Positions 1-9,816 are shown, counted from the stretch's first letter. The stretch: DNA of 64,000 nucleotides from Clostridiales bacterium (GCA_016342415.1 JAEIOD010000014.1:1-64000), one strand, 5' to 3'. Translations and numbers: made by a program. The notes: a model not told the origin generated them from the letters alone.

Positions 1-54
1 AAGCACTATTTCAGCTTTCTCCTGAGGGGTCCATGTTCTTCTTTGTCTACTCAT
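1..54 (-). CDS. IS3-type transposase OrfA, N-terminal 18 codons only (runs off the window edge)
   Basis: Reading leftward from an ATG at 54-52 gives MSRQRRTWTPQEKAEIVL, open to the window edge. A basic start followed by (F/W)(T/S)P(E/Q)xKAExV is the start of the helix-turn-helix of IS3-family OrfA proteins. No clear Shine-Dalgarno sequence precedes it, as is common in insertion sequences. Only 18 residues are visible, so the subgroup and intactness cannot be judged. Confidence 0.6.
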   Translation of the reverse strand, partial: MSRQRRTWTPQEKAEIVL

Positions 55-105
55 AATTATATTATAACTTAGATTTAGGAATATGTGTCCAACGTTATGT
101 GTACA
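1..105 (-). mobile_element. Left-edge fragment of an IS3-family insertion sequence (one terminus)
   Basis: The sequence ends with an apparent terminal repeat at 78-105. Read on the minus strand it begins TGTACACATAACGTTGGACA, and a 5' TG with an internal GTTGGACA is typical of IS3/IS150-group left ends. A transposase-like reading frame starts about 50 bp inside this end, the usual distance for IS3 orfA. The rest of the element lies outside the window, so the other terminus and the target-site duplication cannot be checked. The boundary at 105 is inferred. Confidence 0.6.
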
Positions 106-286
106 TTATAGTATCTAAGAACAACAGTAACAGAATCATGCTCTAACTCACAACTGAAGTAACGAGTGTGCGAGCACTTTTTCATCAATTCCACTGCAAA
201 ATATTGCGCCGATTTTGTAAATATAATATATTCCACTAATTTCACATGAAAAATAAGACAAAATGTTAATCAAAGGCGACTTGTGG

Positions 287-315
287 TTGACATAGATGTA
301 AAATAGGATTAAATT
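287..315 (+). promoter_or_regulatory. Sigma-A-type promoter of the phosphohexomutase gene
   Basis: TTGACA at 287-292 and TAAATT at 310-315 are separated by 17 bp. The predicted transcript would start near 322, about 25 nt before the ATG at 348. The remainder of 106-286 holds no gene that I can see. Confidence 0.65.
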
Positions 316-347
316 AGTAGAGACAATAAAATTTGCTGGGAGGCTTT

Positions 348-1850
348 ATGAATTTACAATTTTTAAATCTTCAGAACGGTTCCGATATAAGGGGCGTTGC
401 AATGGATGGCATCCCATCCGAAAAGATAAACTTGACTTCAGAGCATGTCAAATGGATTGCATATGCTTTTGGATTATTCTTAAGTGAAAAAACAGGATTA
501 AAAACCGAAGATATTTCAATCTCTGTTGGAACAGATTCAAGAATCACAGGACCAGAGTTACAAGAGTCCATTGTGAACAGCCTGTCTGATTTAGGTAGTA
601 CAACTTATATTTGTGGTATTGCTTCTACGCCATCTATGTTTATGAGCACCAAGTTTAGAAAACATAATTGTGATGGTGCTATTATGATCACAGCCAGTCA
701 CTTACCATTTAATAGAAATGGCATGAAGTTCTTTACTAGAAGTGGAGGACTTGATAAAAAGGATATTACTGAAATCCTTACTAAAGCTACAGAATTATCT
801 CAAGCAAACTATACAGCAAATAATAAAGGCACTATTATACCTTACAAATTAATCGATGTTTATGCAGATTATCTTGTACATAAAATAAGAAAAGAAACCA
901 GTGATTTAACACCACTTGAAGGCTTGAAAATAATAGTCGATGCAGGCAATGGTGCCGGTGGATTCTTTGCTACAAAAATTCTTAAACAACTCGGTGCCAT
1001 CACGACAGGCAGTCAATTCTTAGAGCCTGATGGACATTTCCCAAATCACATTCCAAATCCAGAAGATCCAGCAGCTATGGCTTCCATACAAGAAGCAACA
1101 ATTAAAAACGATGCAGATCTAGGTATTATTTTTGATACCGATGTTGATAGAGCAGCAGTAGTCGATCGCGGTGGTAAGATCATCAACAGAAACTTGTTAA
1201 TCGCTTTAATGAGTGCTATTGTGTTAGAAGACTATCCAGGTACAACTATTGTAACCGATTCTGTAACGTCAGATGGCTTAACTGCTTTCATTGACGAACT
1301 TGGCGGTGTTCACCATCGATTCAAACGTGGTTATAAGAATGTAATTAACGAGTCCAGACGTTTAAATAACGAAGGTATTGAAAGTGCTCTCGCAATAGAA
1401 ACCTCTGGTCACGGTGCTTTTAAAGAGAACTTTTTCTTGGATGATGGGGCTTTTACAATTACTAAGATCATTATAAAGCTCGCTAAAATGAAAGCTACCG
1501 GTAAAACGCTTAGCTCATTGATTGAAACATTGGTAGAGCCTGTTGAAGCTTCTGAGCATAGAGTGAAGATTAAAGATAAGGACTTCCAAACGTATGGTAA
1601 AAATGTTATCACCGCATTGACAGAGTTCATGAACGACAATACCCGTTATGAAATTGCACCTAATAATTTCGAAGGCATTCGTGTAATGAGTAAAGATCCT
1701 AAAATTGATGGATGGTTTCTTGTGAGATTATCACTCCATGATCCAATCCTACCGATTAATATTGAATCAAACTCAGTTACTGGTGTCAAAATTATGGAAG
1801 ATGATTTAAGAACTTTCCTATCCAATTATGAACAGTTGGACGTATTCTAA
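348..1850 (+). CDS. Phosphomannomutase/phosphoglucomutase (alpha-D-phosphohexomutase family)
   Basis: This 500-residue protein should interconvert hexose 6-phosphate and hexose 1-phosphate in the cytoplasm, feeding nucleotide-sugar and glycan synthesis. The phosphoserine loop reads TASHLPFNRNG, the metal loop DTDVDR, and a later sugar-binding segment ETSGHGAF followed by a DDG turn. These are the three hallmark sites of the family, and the length fits. The start at 348 is chosen because GGGAGG sits 4 nt upstream; an in-frame TTG at 333 has no such site. Glucose versus mannose specificity cannot be read from sequence. The gene stands alone between its own promoter and a shared terminator. Confidence 0.9.
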   Translation: MNLQFLNLQNGSDIRGVAMDGIPSEKINLTSEHVKWIAYAFGLFLSEKTGLKTEDISISVGTDSRITGPELQESIVNSLSDLGSTTYICGIASTPSMFMSTKFRKHNCDGAIMITASHLPFNRNGMKFFTRSGGLDKKDITEILTKATELSQANYTANNKGTIIPYKLIDVYADYLVHKIRKETSDLTPLEGLKIIVDAGNGAGGFFATKILKQLGAITTGSQFLEPDGHFPNHIPNPEDPAAMASIQEATIKNDADLGIIFDTDVDRAAVVDRGGKIINRNLLIALMSAIVLEDYPGTTIVTDSVTSDGLTAFIDELGGVHHRFKRGYKNVINESRRLNNEGIESALAIETSGHGAFKENFFLDDGAFTITKIIIKLAKMKATGKTLSSLIETLVEPVEASEHRVKIKDKDFQTYGKNVITALTEFMNDNTRYEIAPNNFEGIRVMSKDPKIDGWFLVRLSLHDPILPINIESNSVTGVKIMEDDLRTFLSNYEQLDVF

Positions 1851-1854
1851 AAAA

Positions 1855-1884
1855 AACCTTGCTTATTTAAGCAAGGTTTTTTAT
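1855..1884. terminator. Bidirectional terminator between convergent genes
   Basis: AACCTTGCTT / AAGCAAGGTT forms a 10-bp stem around TATT at 1855-1878. A T-run follows on the plus strand and an A-run precedes it, so it serves both the phosphohexomutase gene and the diguanylate cyclase gene. Confidence 0.85.
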
Positions 1885-3362
1885 ATTGTTGTTCGATTTC
1901 TACCCATTTTTTTGGAATCATATAGTTTCTTGTCTGCGCTTTTTATTAAAGTTAAAGCATCTTCACCACGGTATTCAGACATACCAATACTGATCGTTAT
2001 CTTCAGTCGCAACTCAGTAAATTCATTCTCCTGTATTTCAGTTCTGATACGTTCGGCAATCAAGTAGCCTATATCTCCTGCGGTTTCATTTAATATGATA
2101 ATAAACTCTTCACCACCATAACGACCGGCAGCATCATGATGACGGATATTTTTTAGTAATAAACCGCTTAACTCAACTAAAACTTCATCACCAATCGGAT
2201 GGCCATGGTTATCATTAATACGTTTGAAGTAATCAATATCCAGCATCAAAACACAAATTGCTGTCTGGTTTTTTTTGGCTCTTTCAATAGAAGCTTCTAA
2301 TTTTTCAATCATTGCAGCATGGTTGTATATTTTGGTTAAACTATCACGACTCGCAATCTTTCTAAGAACCTTTGTTTGTTTTTCAACTTCATAAACAACC
2401 GTTTCCTCTAAAATTACTTTTGCATCTTTTGCAATAAGATAGTTGTAATACAAACTTGATAAACCACTAAACATAGAATAGATCAAAATAAACAGAACAA
2501 TCATCAGTCCAGCATATCTAACCATTTTATTTCGTGCATTGAATAATTCAGATTTGTCTTGTGCAAAAACAAAATGGATTAGTATTTCATCATCGTTTGT
2601 AAATTCTTCTGTTTTTATATAAAAATATCTTTCATATGCCTGACAATATACAATTGGATCATTCCCATTAAACTCACTAAGAGCTGTCATTAATTCATCA
2701 TGACCAACAGTCGAAACTTTAGATTGAATAAGGATTTCCCCTACAGAGTCCGCAATAATAAAACTACCTGTTTTCTGATACGAACTGTTCTCAATAAAGT
2801 TGGTTTCAAATCCAGCCAATCCCAAAGTCATATTAACAACACCGATTGCAACACCCTCTTTACGCACCGGAAGTGAAATGTTATATGAGACCAATCCAGT
2901 TTCATTTGAATAAACTTTGCTTGAATAATAAGGATGTGTATCAAAATATCTTGGTGAAACTACAATTTCGGGAATTTCAAGATCGATGAGTTTTTTTGAT
3001 ATACGTTCATCCACATTTTTATAAGGTACTATCTCAACGGACTGGATATCTTCTATCCGATAAATAATTTCATTAACATAACGTTCTGCTTTATAAGAAC
3101 TTATCAGACTTTCAGGTGCATCACAGAACTCAATAATAAACTCATTTTCAGCCAGGACAAAACCGTATTCAATATCTGCACGGATTAATTCCGATAATGT
3201 GCTTTGAATAAATTGAATATAGTTTCTACCAACTTCCTCAAAATGATACATCTGCAAATCAGTTATGATACCATGAACCATGGTACCAAATAGAATAAAC
3301 AGAATACACGTTATTGCAATGAGTAATATTGAATAATCTTTTAATCTATTACTTGAACTCAT
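1881..3362 (-). CDS. Membrane-anchored diguanylate cyclase with extracytoplasmic sensor (GGDEF)
   Basis: The 493-residue protein has a transmembrane helix near residues 10-32, an extracytoplasmic region of about 240 residues resembling a Cache-type sensor, a second helix near 280-310, and a C-terminal GGDEF domain. The active-site loop is GGEEF, so c-di-GMP synthesis is expected. An inhibitory I-site RHHD lies five residues before it, suggesting product feedback. The Cache assignment rests on layout only; the GGDEF call is firm. The start ATG follows GAGGTGG. The ligand is unknown, and no c-di-GMP effector was recognised nearby. Confidence 0.9.
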   Translation of the reverse strand: MSSSNRLKDYSILLIAITCILFILFGTMVHGIITDLQMYHFEEVGRNYIQFIQSTLSELIRADIEYGFVLAENEFIIEFCDAPESLISSYKAERYVNEIIYRIEDIQSVEIVPYKNVDERISKKLIDLEIPEIVVSPRYFDTHPYYSSKVYSNETGLVSYNISLPVRKEGVAIGVVNMTLGLAGFETNFIENSSYQKTGSFIIADSVGEILIQSKVSTVGHDELMTALSEFNGNDPIVYCQAYERYFYIKTEEFTNDDEILIHFVFAQDKSELFNARNKMVRYAGLMIVLFILIYSMFSGLSSLYYNYLIAKDAKVILEETVVYEVEKQTKVLRKIASRDSLTKIYNHAAMIEKLEASIERAKKNQTAICVLMLDIDYFKRINDNHGHPIGDEVLVELSGLLLKNIRHHDAAGRYGGEEFIIILNETAGDIGYLIAERIRTEIQENEFTELRLKITISIGMSEYRGEDALTLIKSADKKLYDSKKMGRNRTTI

Positions 3363-3410
3363 AACACCACCTCAGTATATATATACCTCAGCGACATCTG
3401 TTTAAAGCAG

Positions 3411-3893
3411 CTATTTTTCATCCCCCAGTTCATCAATCAATTGTTCCGCATATTTCTTTTGAATACTTGATGAAATCAGTAACGACAATATTTGATCCAT
3501 CTTTTCTGATTTTGAGTTTTTATTTATATCACTACTTAACCTAGCAGACGCTGCTTCAAAATGTTTTCTGAAATGATTGTATAAAACCGATTTATTGGTT
3601 TCCGATTTTAATATTGTATCAATTTCTTGAATCTGTACCGTATTTTTCAATAGATAAATCATAATCAATTGCATAATCTGCTCTTGATCGTATTTTTTCT
3701 TTTGTGGATTTCCAATCAATCCAGCCTTAACATAGTTGTTGATCATCGTTTTTGTCAAAGTTTTTTCTTCTTGGTGTCGCTTTATAGGTCCAAACACCTC
3801 ATCTAAATAACCAGTTACTTGATCCATATAAAGTGGAATTCTTGGTATATTTTCTTTTTCAACGAGTTTAAACTCAATAATTTTCTCTTTCAT
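3411..3893 (-). CDS. DUF1836 domain-containing protein
   Basis: This 160-residue soluble protein matches the DUF1836 pattern as I remember it: an N-terminal segment with RIPLYMDQ, then a helix-turn-helix-like stretch (LTKTMINNYVKAGLI) and YDQEQIMQLIMIYLLK. Family members resemble MerR-type winged-helix proteins and are presumed regulators, but no function is established. Two adjacent ATG codons occur; the second (3893) is preferred because it lies 7 nt from GAGG, while the first is only 4 nt away. It lies 48 bp upstream of the diguanylate cyclase on the same strand and may be co-transcribed with it. Confidence 0.75.
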   Translation of the reverse strand: MKEKIIEFKLVEKENIPRIPLYMDQVTGYLDEVFGPIKRHQEEKTLTKTMINNYVKAGLIGNPQKKKYDQEQIMQLIMIYLLKNTVQIQEIDTILKSETNKSVLYNHFRKHFEAASARLSSDINKNSKSEKMDQILSLLISSSIQKKYAEQLIDELGDEK

Positions 3894-4033
3894 CATGTCA
3901 CCTCATCTCATTTTATAAAAAAAACAATCTCATGTCAAAGTTCTTGATACTTTATTGACAAAGAAATCGCCTCATGATATATTTATAATAACTTTTATAC
4001 ATAGTATCCATAACTAGATAAGGAGGTGTTGAC

Positions 4034-4663
4034 ATGCAACACATTAGAGAACCCATCAATAGTATCACACATCTGATCGGTATGATTCTAGCCATGATTG
4101 CGTTACCATTTGTATTTATTAAAAGTGATAACTTGATGCAACTCATCGCTGTTACAATATTTATAATGGGACTCATCGGACTATACGGCACATCATCTAT
4201 CTATCATGCTTTGAAGAAAGCGCCCGAAACACTAAAAAAATGGCGTAAAGCTGATCATATCATGATTTATATACTTATTGCTGCAACCTATACACCCATA
4301 TGTTTAATTGGACTAAAAGGGATTTCCGGCATCATACTGCTATCAAGTATATGGTTCTTGACTATCCTTGGAATAGTTTTCAAGGTATTATGGATCAATA
4401 TGCCTAGAAAGATTTATACTGCTTTTTATGTGATTTTGGGCTGGGCTGCTGTTTTTGCTATCTACCCGCTTTACAATGCTGTAGGAGGTATTGCCGTTTT
4501 ACTTTTAGTTGCCGGTGGCATTTCATATACCGTTGGAGCAATTGTCTATGCCAAGAAGTCTAAACTCAAAATTGGGCATTTTGGTTTCCATGAAATATTT
4601 CATCTGTTTATATTGGTTGGAAGTTTATTTCACTTCATAATGATTTACTTTTATATTTTATAA
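4034..4663 (+). CDS. trhA: TrhA/hemolysin III family membrane protein (PAQR superfamily)
   Basis: The 209-residue polytopic protein has about seven hydrophobic helices. It carries family signatures: REPINSITHLIG near the N-terminus, SSIYHAL, KADHIMIYILIAATYTP, and a C-terminal HEIFHLFILVGSLFHF. The conserved Ser, His and Asp residues form a presumed metal site. TrhA homologues modulate membrane lipid homeostasis in E. coli; the older hemolysin name rests on heterologous expression. A strong AAGGAGGTG precedes the start. Confidence 0.9.
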   Translation: MQHIREPINSITHLIGMILAMIALPFVFIKSDNLMQLIAVTIFIMGLIGLYGTSSIYHALKKAPETLKKWRKADHIMIYILIAATYTPICLIGLKGISGIILLSSIWFLTILGIVFKVLWINMPRKIYTAFYVILGWAAVFAIYPLYNAVGGIAVLLLVAGGISYTVGAIVYAKKSKLKIGHFGFHEIFHLFILVGSLFHFIMIYFYIL

Positions 4664-4666
4664 AAT

Positions 4667-4702
4667 CAAAAGACATCCTCAGATTTGAGCGATGTCTTTT
4701 TT
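4667..4702. terminator. Bidirectional terminator after TrhA gene
   Basis: AAAGACATC pairs with GATGTCTTT, extended by an internal CTCA/TGAG stem. A T-run follows on the plus strand. On the minus strand it also lies just past the end of the small membrane protein gene. Confidence 0.8.
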
Positions 4703-4710
4703 AGTCTATA

Positions 4711-4842
4711 CTATTTCTTTTTATTGACTTCCATAACGCCAATCCATGAAATTGCGACAGCAGCAATAATTGTAACAGCAGATACGTTGATAATGTTTCT
4801 GAGCATATTGGATGGATCCTTTTTTACCGTAATTCTTCTCAT
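4711..4842 (-). CDS. Small single-pass membrane protein, function unknown
   Basis: A 43-residue reading frame begins at an ATG 6 nt after GGAGG. It has a basic, polar N-terminus (MRRITVKKDPSN), one hydrophobic helix at roughly residues 18-36, and a lysine-rich end. The frame is open further upstream to 4896, but those codons lack a binding site. I do not recognise a family. The strong ribosome binding site and a terminator at its 3' side support expression. Confidence 0.55.
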   Translation of the reverse strand: MRRITVKKDPSNMLRNIINVSAVTIIAAVAISWIGVMEVNKKK

Positions 4843-4972
4843 ATCATACCTCCACAGAACCAGTATAGCATAAATAAAATGTATTCTATGAAACAAGGTT
4901 ATCTATCTTTATAATTATTCTATACATTTATTTGTTTAATCCGCCAAAGTATAATACTTCTTGGAGGTATTT

Positions 4973-5488
4973 ATGTTAAACAATTCATTATTAAGACCTA
5001 TATTAAAAGAAGACTTAGATCAGTACTATGATCTGTTAAATTCCACTTCACCAGAATGTGATAAATTTGTGGGTGGTAAAAAAACAATTACCAAAGAGCA
5101 ATTCAGCAATTATTTGAATCGTATCACAACTGATTCTTCTCGTGAGGATTATTTCATTCTAAATAACGAGGAGATAATCGGTGAAGTTGTACTCAATGAA
5201 ATGTCTAAGAACGACGGCGCCAATATTAGAATTGCGATTTATCATGAAAAAAACTTCAGCAAAGGGTTCGGTAAAAAAGCAATGACTCAAGTCATTCATC
5301 GCGGATTTGAAGAGTTGAAGTTACACCGAATTGAACTGCAGGTATACGCATTTAATACACGTGCCATTCACGTCTATGAACAACTTGGCTTTAAAAAAGA
5401 AGGCGTCCTTAGAGATTATTTGAAATTAGACGGGCACTATCATGATGCCATAATCATGAGTATGCTTGAAGATGAAAAAAAAGACTAG
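4973..5488 (+). CDS. GNAT-family N-acetyltransferase (RimJ/RimL or SpeG-like)
   Basis: The 171-residue protein has the GNAT core: a beta strand ending AIYHEKNFSKGFGKKAM, where GFGKKA is the pyrophosphate-binding loop (Q/R-x-x-G-x-G/A type), then LKLHRIELQVYAFNTRAIHVY and the C-terminal LGFKKEGVLRDY. These match ribosomal-protein and polyamine acetyltransferase subgroups. The substrate is unknown. The start at 4973 follows TTGGAGG; the in-frame TTG at 4961 is rejected because it overlaps that site. Confidence 0.85.
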   Translation: MLNNSLLRPILKEDLDQYYDLLNSTSPECDKFVGGKKTITKEQFSNYLNRITTDSSREDYFILNNEEIIGEVVLNEMSKNDGANIRIAIYHEKNFSKGFGKKAMTQVIHRGFEELKLHRIELQVYAFNTRAIHVYEQLGFKKEGVLRDYLKLDGHYHDAIIMSMLEDEKKD

Positions 5489-5503
5489 CGAAAGCTAGTC
5501 TTA
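5479..5503 (-). terminator. Terminator of trmB
   Basis: AAGACTAGC / GCTAGTCTT is a 9-bp stem with a short GAAA-type loop. On the minus strand it is followed by eight T residues. On the plus strand the T-rich part is weak. Confidence 0.75.
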
Positions 5504-6136
5504 ACATTTTGCTATTAGTTTATTGATGTTTTTTCCTTGAGACGAAAATTTCTCCTCATACTCCGTCATCACATTACCTTCTACATACGGACTGTTGTGA
5601 AGGTCTGTTGTTTCAACTATCAAAGTCCATCCGTTTTCTTTAAACTCTTCTACTGAGAAAGCAAACAAATCATCATTGTCTGTTTTAAAGTGAACTTCTC
5701 CACCTTCTGTTAAAATCGTTTTGTACTTTTCTAAGAAACCAGCATGTGTTAAACGTCTCTTTGCATGACGGTCTTTTGGCCAAGGATCTGAAAAGTTCAG
5801 ATAAATTCTATCCACACTATGTGGTCTAAAAATATCATTCAGATTGGTTACATCTGCACAAACAATATAAAAGTTATCATGATCTACTTCATCTAACTTC
5901 GTAAGACTCTTTGAAACAACTTTAGCATTTCTTTCAAAAGCCAAGAAATTCGCATCTGTAATTTTTTCAGCGGTATTGATAATAAAACTGCCTTTTCCAG
6001 CACCGAACTCTACATACAGTGGCCCTTCAGTTTTAAACAGCGTAGACCATGATTCTTTGTACTGTTCTGGTTTGGATAATAACCGATCATGAGCTTCTAT
6101 TAACTCATGTGCATTTTCAACATATCGTAATCTCAT
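5501..6136 (-). CDS. trmB: tRNA (guanine-N7)-methyltransferase
   Basis: The 211-residue enzyme should methylate G46 in the variable loop of tRNA using S-adenosylmethionine. The SAM-binding loop is VEFGAGKG, and the family signature DPWPKDRHAKRRL with a following Phe-Leu is intact. The start at 6136 (MRLRYVENA) is preferred because GAGGAA lies 5 nt upstream; eight extra upstream codons lack a site. The length is normal for bacterial TrmB. Confidence 0.93.
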   Translation of the reverse strand: MRLRYVENAHELIEAHDRLLSKPEQYKESWSTLFKTEGPLYVEFGAGKGSFIINTAEKITDANFLAFERNAKVVSKSLTKLDEVDHDNFYIVCADVTNLNDIFRPHSVDRIYLNFSDPWPKDRHAKRRLTHAGFLEKYKTILTEGGEVHFKTDNDDLFAFSVEEFKENGWTLIVETTDLHNSPYVEGNVMTEYEEKFSSQGKNINKLIAKC

Positions 6137-6202
6137 AAATTCCTCTTTTCTACTTATCACCCTATTTTAAAGACTATAAGGGATAATTGCAACCTAATTT
6201 TT

Positions 6203-6242
6203 TCAAAAAAGAAAATAAGGACCTGGAAAACTCCAAATCCTT
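6203..6242 (-). terminator. Likely terminator of the small-ORF transcription unit
   Basis: On the minus strand AAGGA..TGGA pairs with TCCA..TCCTT across 6217-6242 with two internal mismatches, followed by a T-rich tract. It lies 55 bp after the stop of the second small ORF. Confidence 0.5.
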
Positions 6243-6296
6243 TATCTATTATTAAACAACACCTTTACTTTGGGGGGGAAAAGGAGTTAGGTTCAA

Positions 6297-6413
6297 CTAG
6301 TATATTACTGTATTAAGTAATAGTTCTCTTTCTAAGCTTAATTTTCTCATTGCTTTTTTTGCTTCGTGCATTTTGTAGTTCTTGTTAGCTCTCTTATCTT
6401 TTCTATTTAACAT
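6297..6413 (-). CDS. Small basic protein, 38 residues, function unknown
   Basis: An ATG at 6413 is preceded by AAGGAGATAAGAG, a near-ideal ribosome binding site. The frame encodes a highly basic, helix-prone peptide starting MLNRKDKRANKNYKMHEAKK and ending in a hydrophobic LLLNTVIY. It contains about a dozen Lys/Arg and no Cys. It lies 19 nt downstream of another small ORF of similar character. I recognise no family. Binding of nucleic acid or ribosomes would fit the charge but is only a guess. Confidence 0.5.
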   Translation of the reverse strand: MLNRKDKRANKNYKMHEAKKAMRKLSLERELLLNTVIY

Positions 6414-6432
6414 CTCTTATCTCCTTAATCTA

Positions 6433-6513
6433 TTATCCAACTAGTCGTTGGCTTCTCTTCTTACTTCTACTAATTCGTACTGCATCTCTTGACTTGTCTG
6501 TAACATTTCTCAT
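6433..6513 (-). CDS. Small basic peptide, 26 residues, function unknown
   Basis: The frame reads MRNVTDKSRDAVRISRSKKR and ends SQRLVG. The ATG lies about 6 nt after GAGGT. It follows a promoter (6550-6578) by about 40 bp and precedes a second small ORF, so it could be a real product, or a leader peptide controlling that ORF. The small size limits confidence. Conservation in relatives would decide. Confidence 0.4.
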   Translation of the reverse strand: MRNVTDKSRDAVRISRSKKRSQRLVG

Positions 6514-6549
6514 ACCAACGACCTCGCTTTCTTTATCTTATACTGGTAG

Positions 6550-6578
6550 TATATATTGTTGTGTTAAAGCCACATCAA
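6550..6578 (-). promoter_or_regulatory. Promoter of the small-ORF unit
   Basis: On the minus strand TTGATG (6578-6573) and TATATA (6555-6550) are spaced 17 bp. This places a start site near 6543, about 30 nt before the first small ORF. Confidence 0.55.
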
Positions 6579-6801
6579 TACCTTTTTAAAATTTTTTTCA
6601 ACAAATTTTTGGAGGAGTATGGACGTAGGTCAATAGAATTCAAATTTAAATTAGGTATAGTTGTTTTAAAAATTGAGACAATTAAGACCAATTTTACTTA
6701 ATCAAAACTTTGCATGAATATGCAACTCCATCACATTGTAAGAACTAGCTGTTTTCAACGGTTTCAGTGTCGAAACGTTTTCCCGGTTTGCATATTTAAT
6801 C

Positions 6802-6833
6802 AAAAAAAAAAGTGTTGGGTTAGCCCAACACTT
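6802..6833 (-). terminator. Strong terminator of the MerR-methyltransferase gene
   Basis: AAGTGTTGGG / CCCAACACTT is a perfect 10-bp stem with a 4-nt loop, followed on the minus strand by nine T residues. The hairpin overlaps the stop codon. Confidence 0.9.
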
Positions 6834-8040
6834 AACGTTCTCCTAAAAAACCATAGAAGTAAACTCTATTTGTAACTTTCAGATACTCATCATCCTTTTC
6901 GCCTTCTTCAGAGTATCCAACCAAGTAATCATCCCGTTTTTCAAATCCCAAATCCTTTAAGTTCTTAACGATATGATCTTGTTTAAACAACTTATATTGC
7001 TCTAATGATAACTCTTGATTGGATTTTATCTTATCAAATAACATGTAGGTTCCTAAAATTGTACAATGTTCATTATAATAGGCTCCAATCTGTTTGTGTA
7101 GTACTTCGTTATTTCTAAAAGAATAGTTGCTCATTCCAAAGAAATCCACTACATAATCTACCGATTGATGTTTCATTGGTATGCCTTTATGATGCGAACA
7201 GATGAAAATTACTTTTTTCTTAACACCACTCCGCTCAAAGACCTTCTTAAGGTATCTTAGTTTATTGTAATCATAATCCACTGCAACATAAGTCAAATCA
7301 TCTGGTAAGTCATTGTAAATATGACTTAAAAAGATGCCATTACCCACACCAAGTTCTAACATGACCTTTGCCTTGTCAAGTTGAATAGTTCTTGAACTCC
7401 ATTCCATGGCCGCATAAAGATTGTCCAAGAAATGACTATCGGTTTCATCAACGTATTTTATAACATACTTTTCATCTGTTTCTTTAGAAACTTTCATCCC
7501 TTGTTTATCGATGATAATGCCTTCTGTCACTTCAATGCTACACCCACAATCACAGCTCATCAATCCATTAATAATCATATTTTCCTGAATATCCGCTTGA
7601 TCCAATTTAAGCATTTTTTGGCATGTTGGGCAATACAATAATTGTAGAAAAGATAAATCAACCCCAAGTTTAATCGGATCTTGTTGAAATTCTACATCTA
7701 GTGCTGAAATTTTTTGTTCTAGCAGTGTAATCTTCTCATCCAGTTTTTCTTTATCGCTAATAAGCGATTTCATCTTATTATTAAAGAAACTTCTATAGTG
7801 TTGTTTTTCTTGCCCAAGTGTTAATTTGGAAAATCGGCTGAGCAGTAAAATATTTTTTATTTCCTGTAATGTAAAATCCATGTCTTTCATTTCCTTGATT
7901 CTGTACAAATCACTGAAACATTTATCATCGAATTTGAAATATTTACCATCTTTTGTTGGCACTAACAATCCCAGTGTGATATAGTGCCTTATGGTATCAA
8001 TACTGCTATTGGTCTGTTTTGAAAATTCTCCTATCCTCAT
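6832..8040 (-). CDS. MerR-type regulator fused to a zinc ribbon and a SAM-dependent methyltransferase
   Basis: This 402-residue protein has three parts. Residues 1-75 form a MerR helix-turn-helix (MRIGEFSKQTNSSIDTIRHY). A coiled coil at about 80-118 follows. Residues 137-167 contain CPTC and CDCGC, a likely zinc ribbon as in RlmA/Trm112-like proteins. From about 200 onward a class I methyltransferase starts with the SAM loop LELGVGNG (228-235). RlmA-type enzymes join a zinc ribbon to a methyltransferase, so this may be such an enzyme that acquired a MerR DNA-binding domain. The target is unknown. The start follows GGGGGGTGA. It is transcribed alone. Confidence 0.8.
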   Translation of the reverse strand: MRIGEFSKQTNSSIDTIRHYITLGLLVPTKDGKYFKFDDKCFSDLYRIKEMKDMDFTLQEIKNILLLSRFSKLTLGQEKQHYRSFFNNKMKSLISDKEKLDEKITLLEQKISALDVEFQQDPIKLGVDLSFLQLLYCPTCQKMLKLDQADIQENMIINGLMSCDCGCSIEVTEGIIIDKQGMKVSKETDEKYVIKYVDETDSHFLDNLYAAMEWSSRTIQLDKAKVMLELGVGNGIFLSHIYNDLPDDLTYVAVDYDYNKLRYLKKVFERSGVKKKVIFICSHHKGIPMKHQSVDYVVDFFGMSNYSFRNNEVLHKQIGAYYNEHCTILGTYMLFDKIKSNQELSLEQYKLFKQDHIVKNLKDLGFEKRDDYLVGYSEEGEKDDEYLKVTNRVYFYGFLGER

Positions 8041-8090
8041 AAGTCACCCCCCATTACAGTATAACAAATTAATGACTTTCAATAAACAAA

Positions 8091-9770
<1,680 letters not shown>

Positions 9771-9816
9771 TTCAAAATAGAATTCATCTATGTAAAGTTG
9801 AGTATTCAACTCTACC

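Larger units (their letters stand above)
6137..6831. other. Long region with only tiny ORFs and regulatory signals
   Basis: No gene above 60 codons is supported. On the minus strand there is a promoter (6550-6578), two small ORFs (6433-6513 and 6297-6413) and a terminator (6203-6242). Between 6600 and 6800 the DNA is AT-rich and holds a 6-bp-arm palindrome TTGCATGAATATGCAA at 6710-6725. The rest of 6600-6800 has nothing else I can name. Confidence 0.5.

Noticed and set aside
1828..2067. A 79-codon plus-strand frame opposite the diguanylate cyclase
   Set aside because: It lies wholly across the terminator and a confident minus-strand gene, and has no ribosome binding site.
6612..6633. A five-codon plus-strand ORF after GGAGGAGT (ATGGACGTAGGTCAATAG)
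   Set aside because: Too short to support; no downstream gene on the plus strand for it to lead, so chance is likely.
6710..6725. Palindrome TTGCATGAATATGCAA in the small-ORF upstream region
   Set aside because: No gene start close by that would make it an operator; AT-rich palindromes of this size occur by chance.
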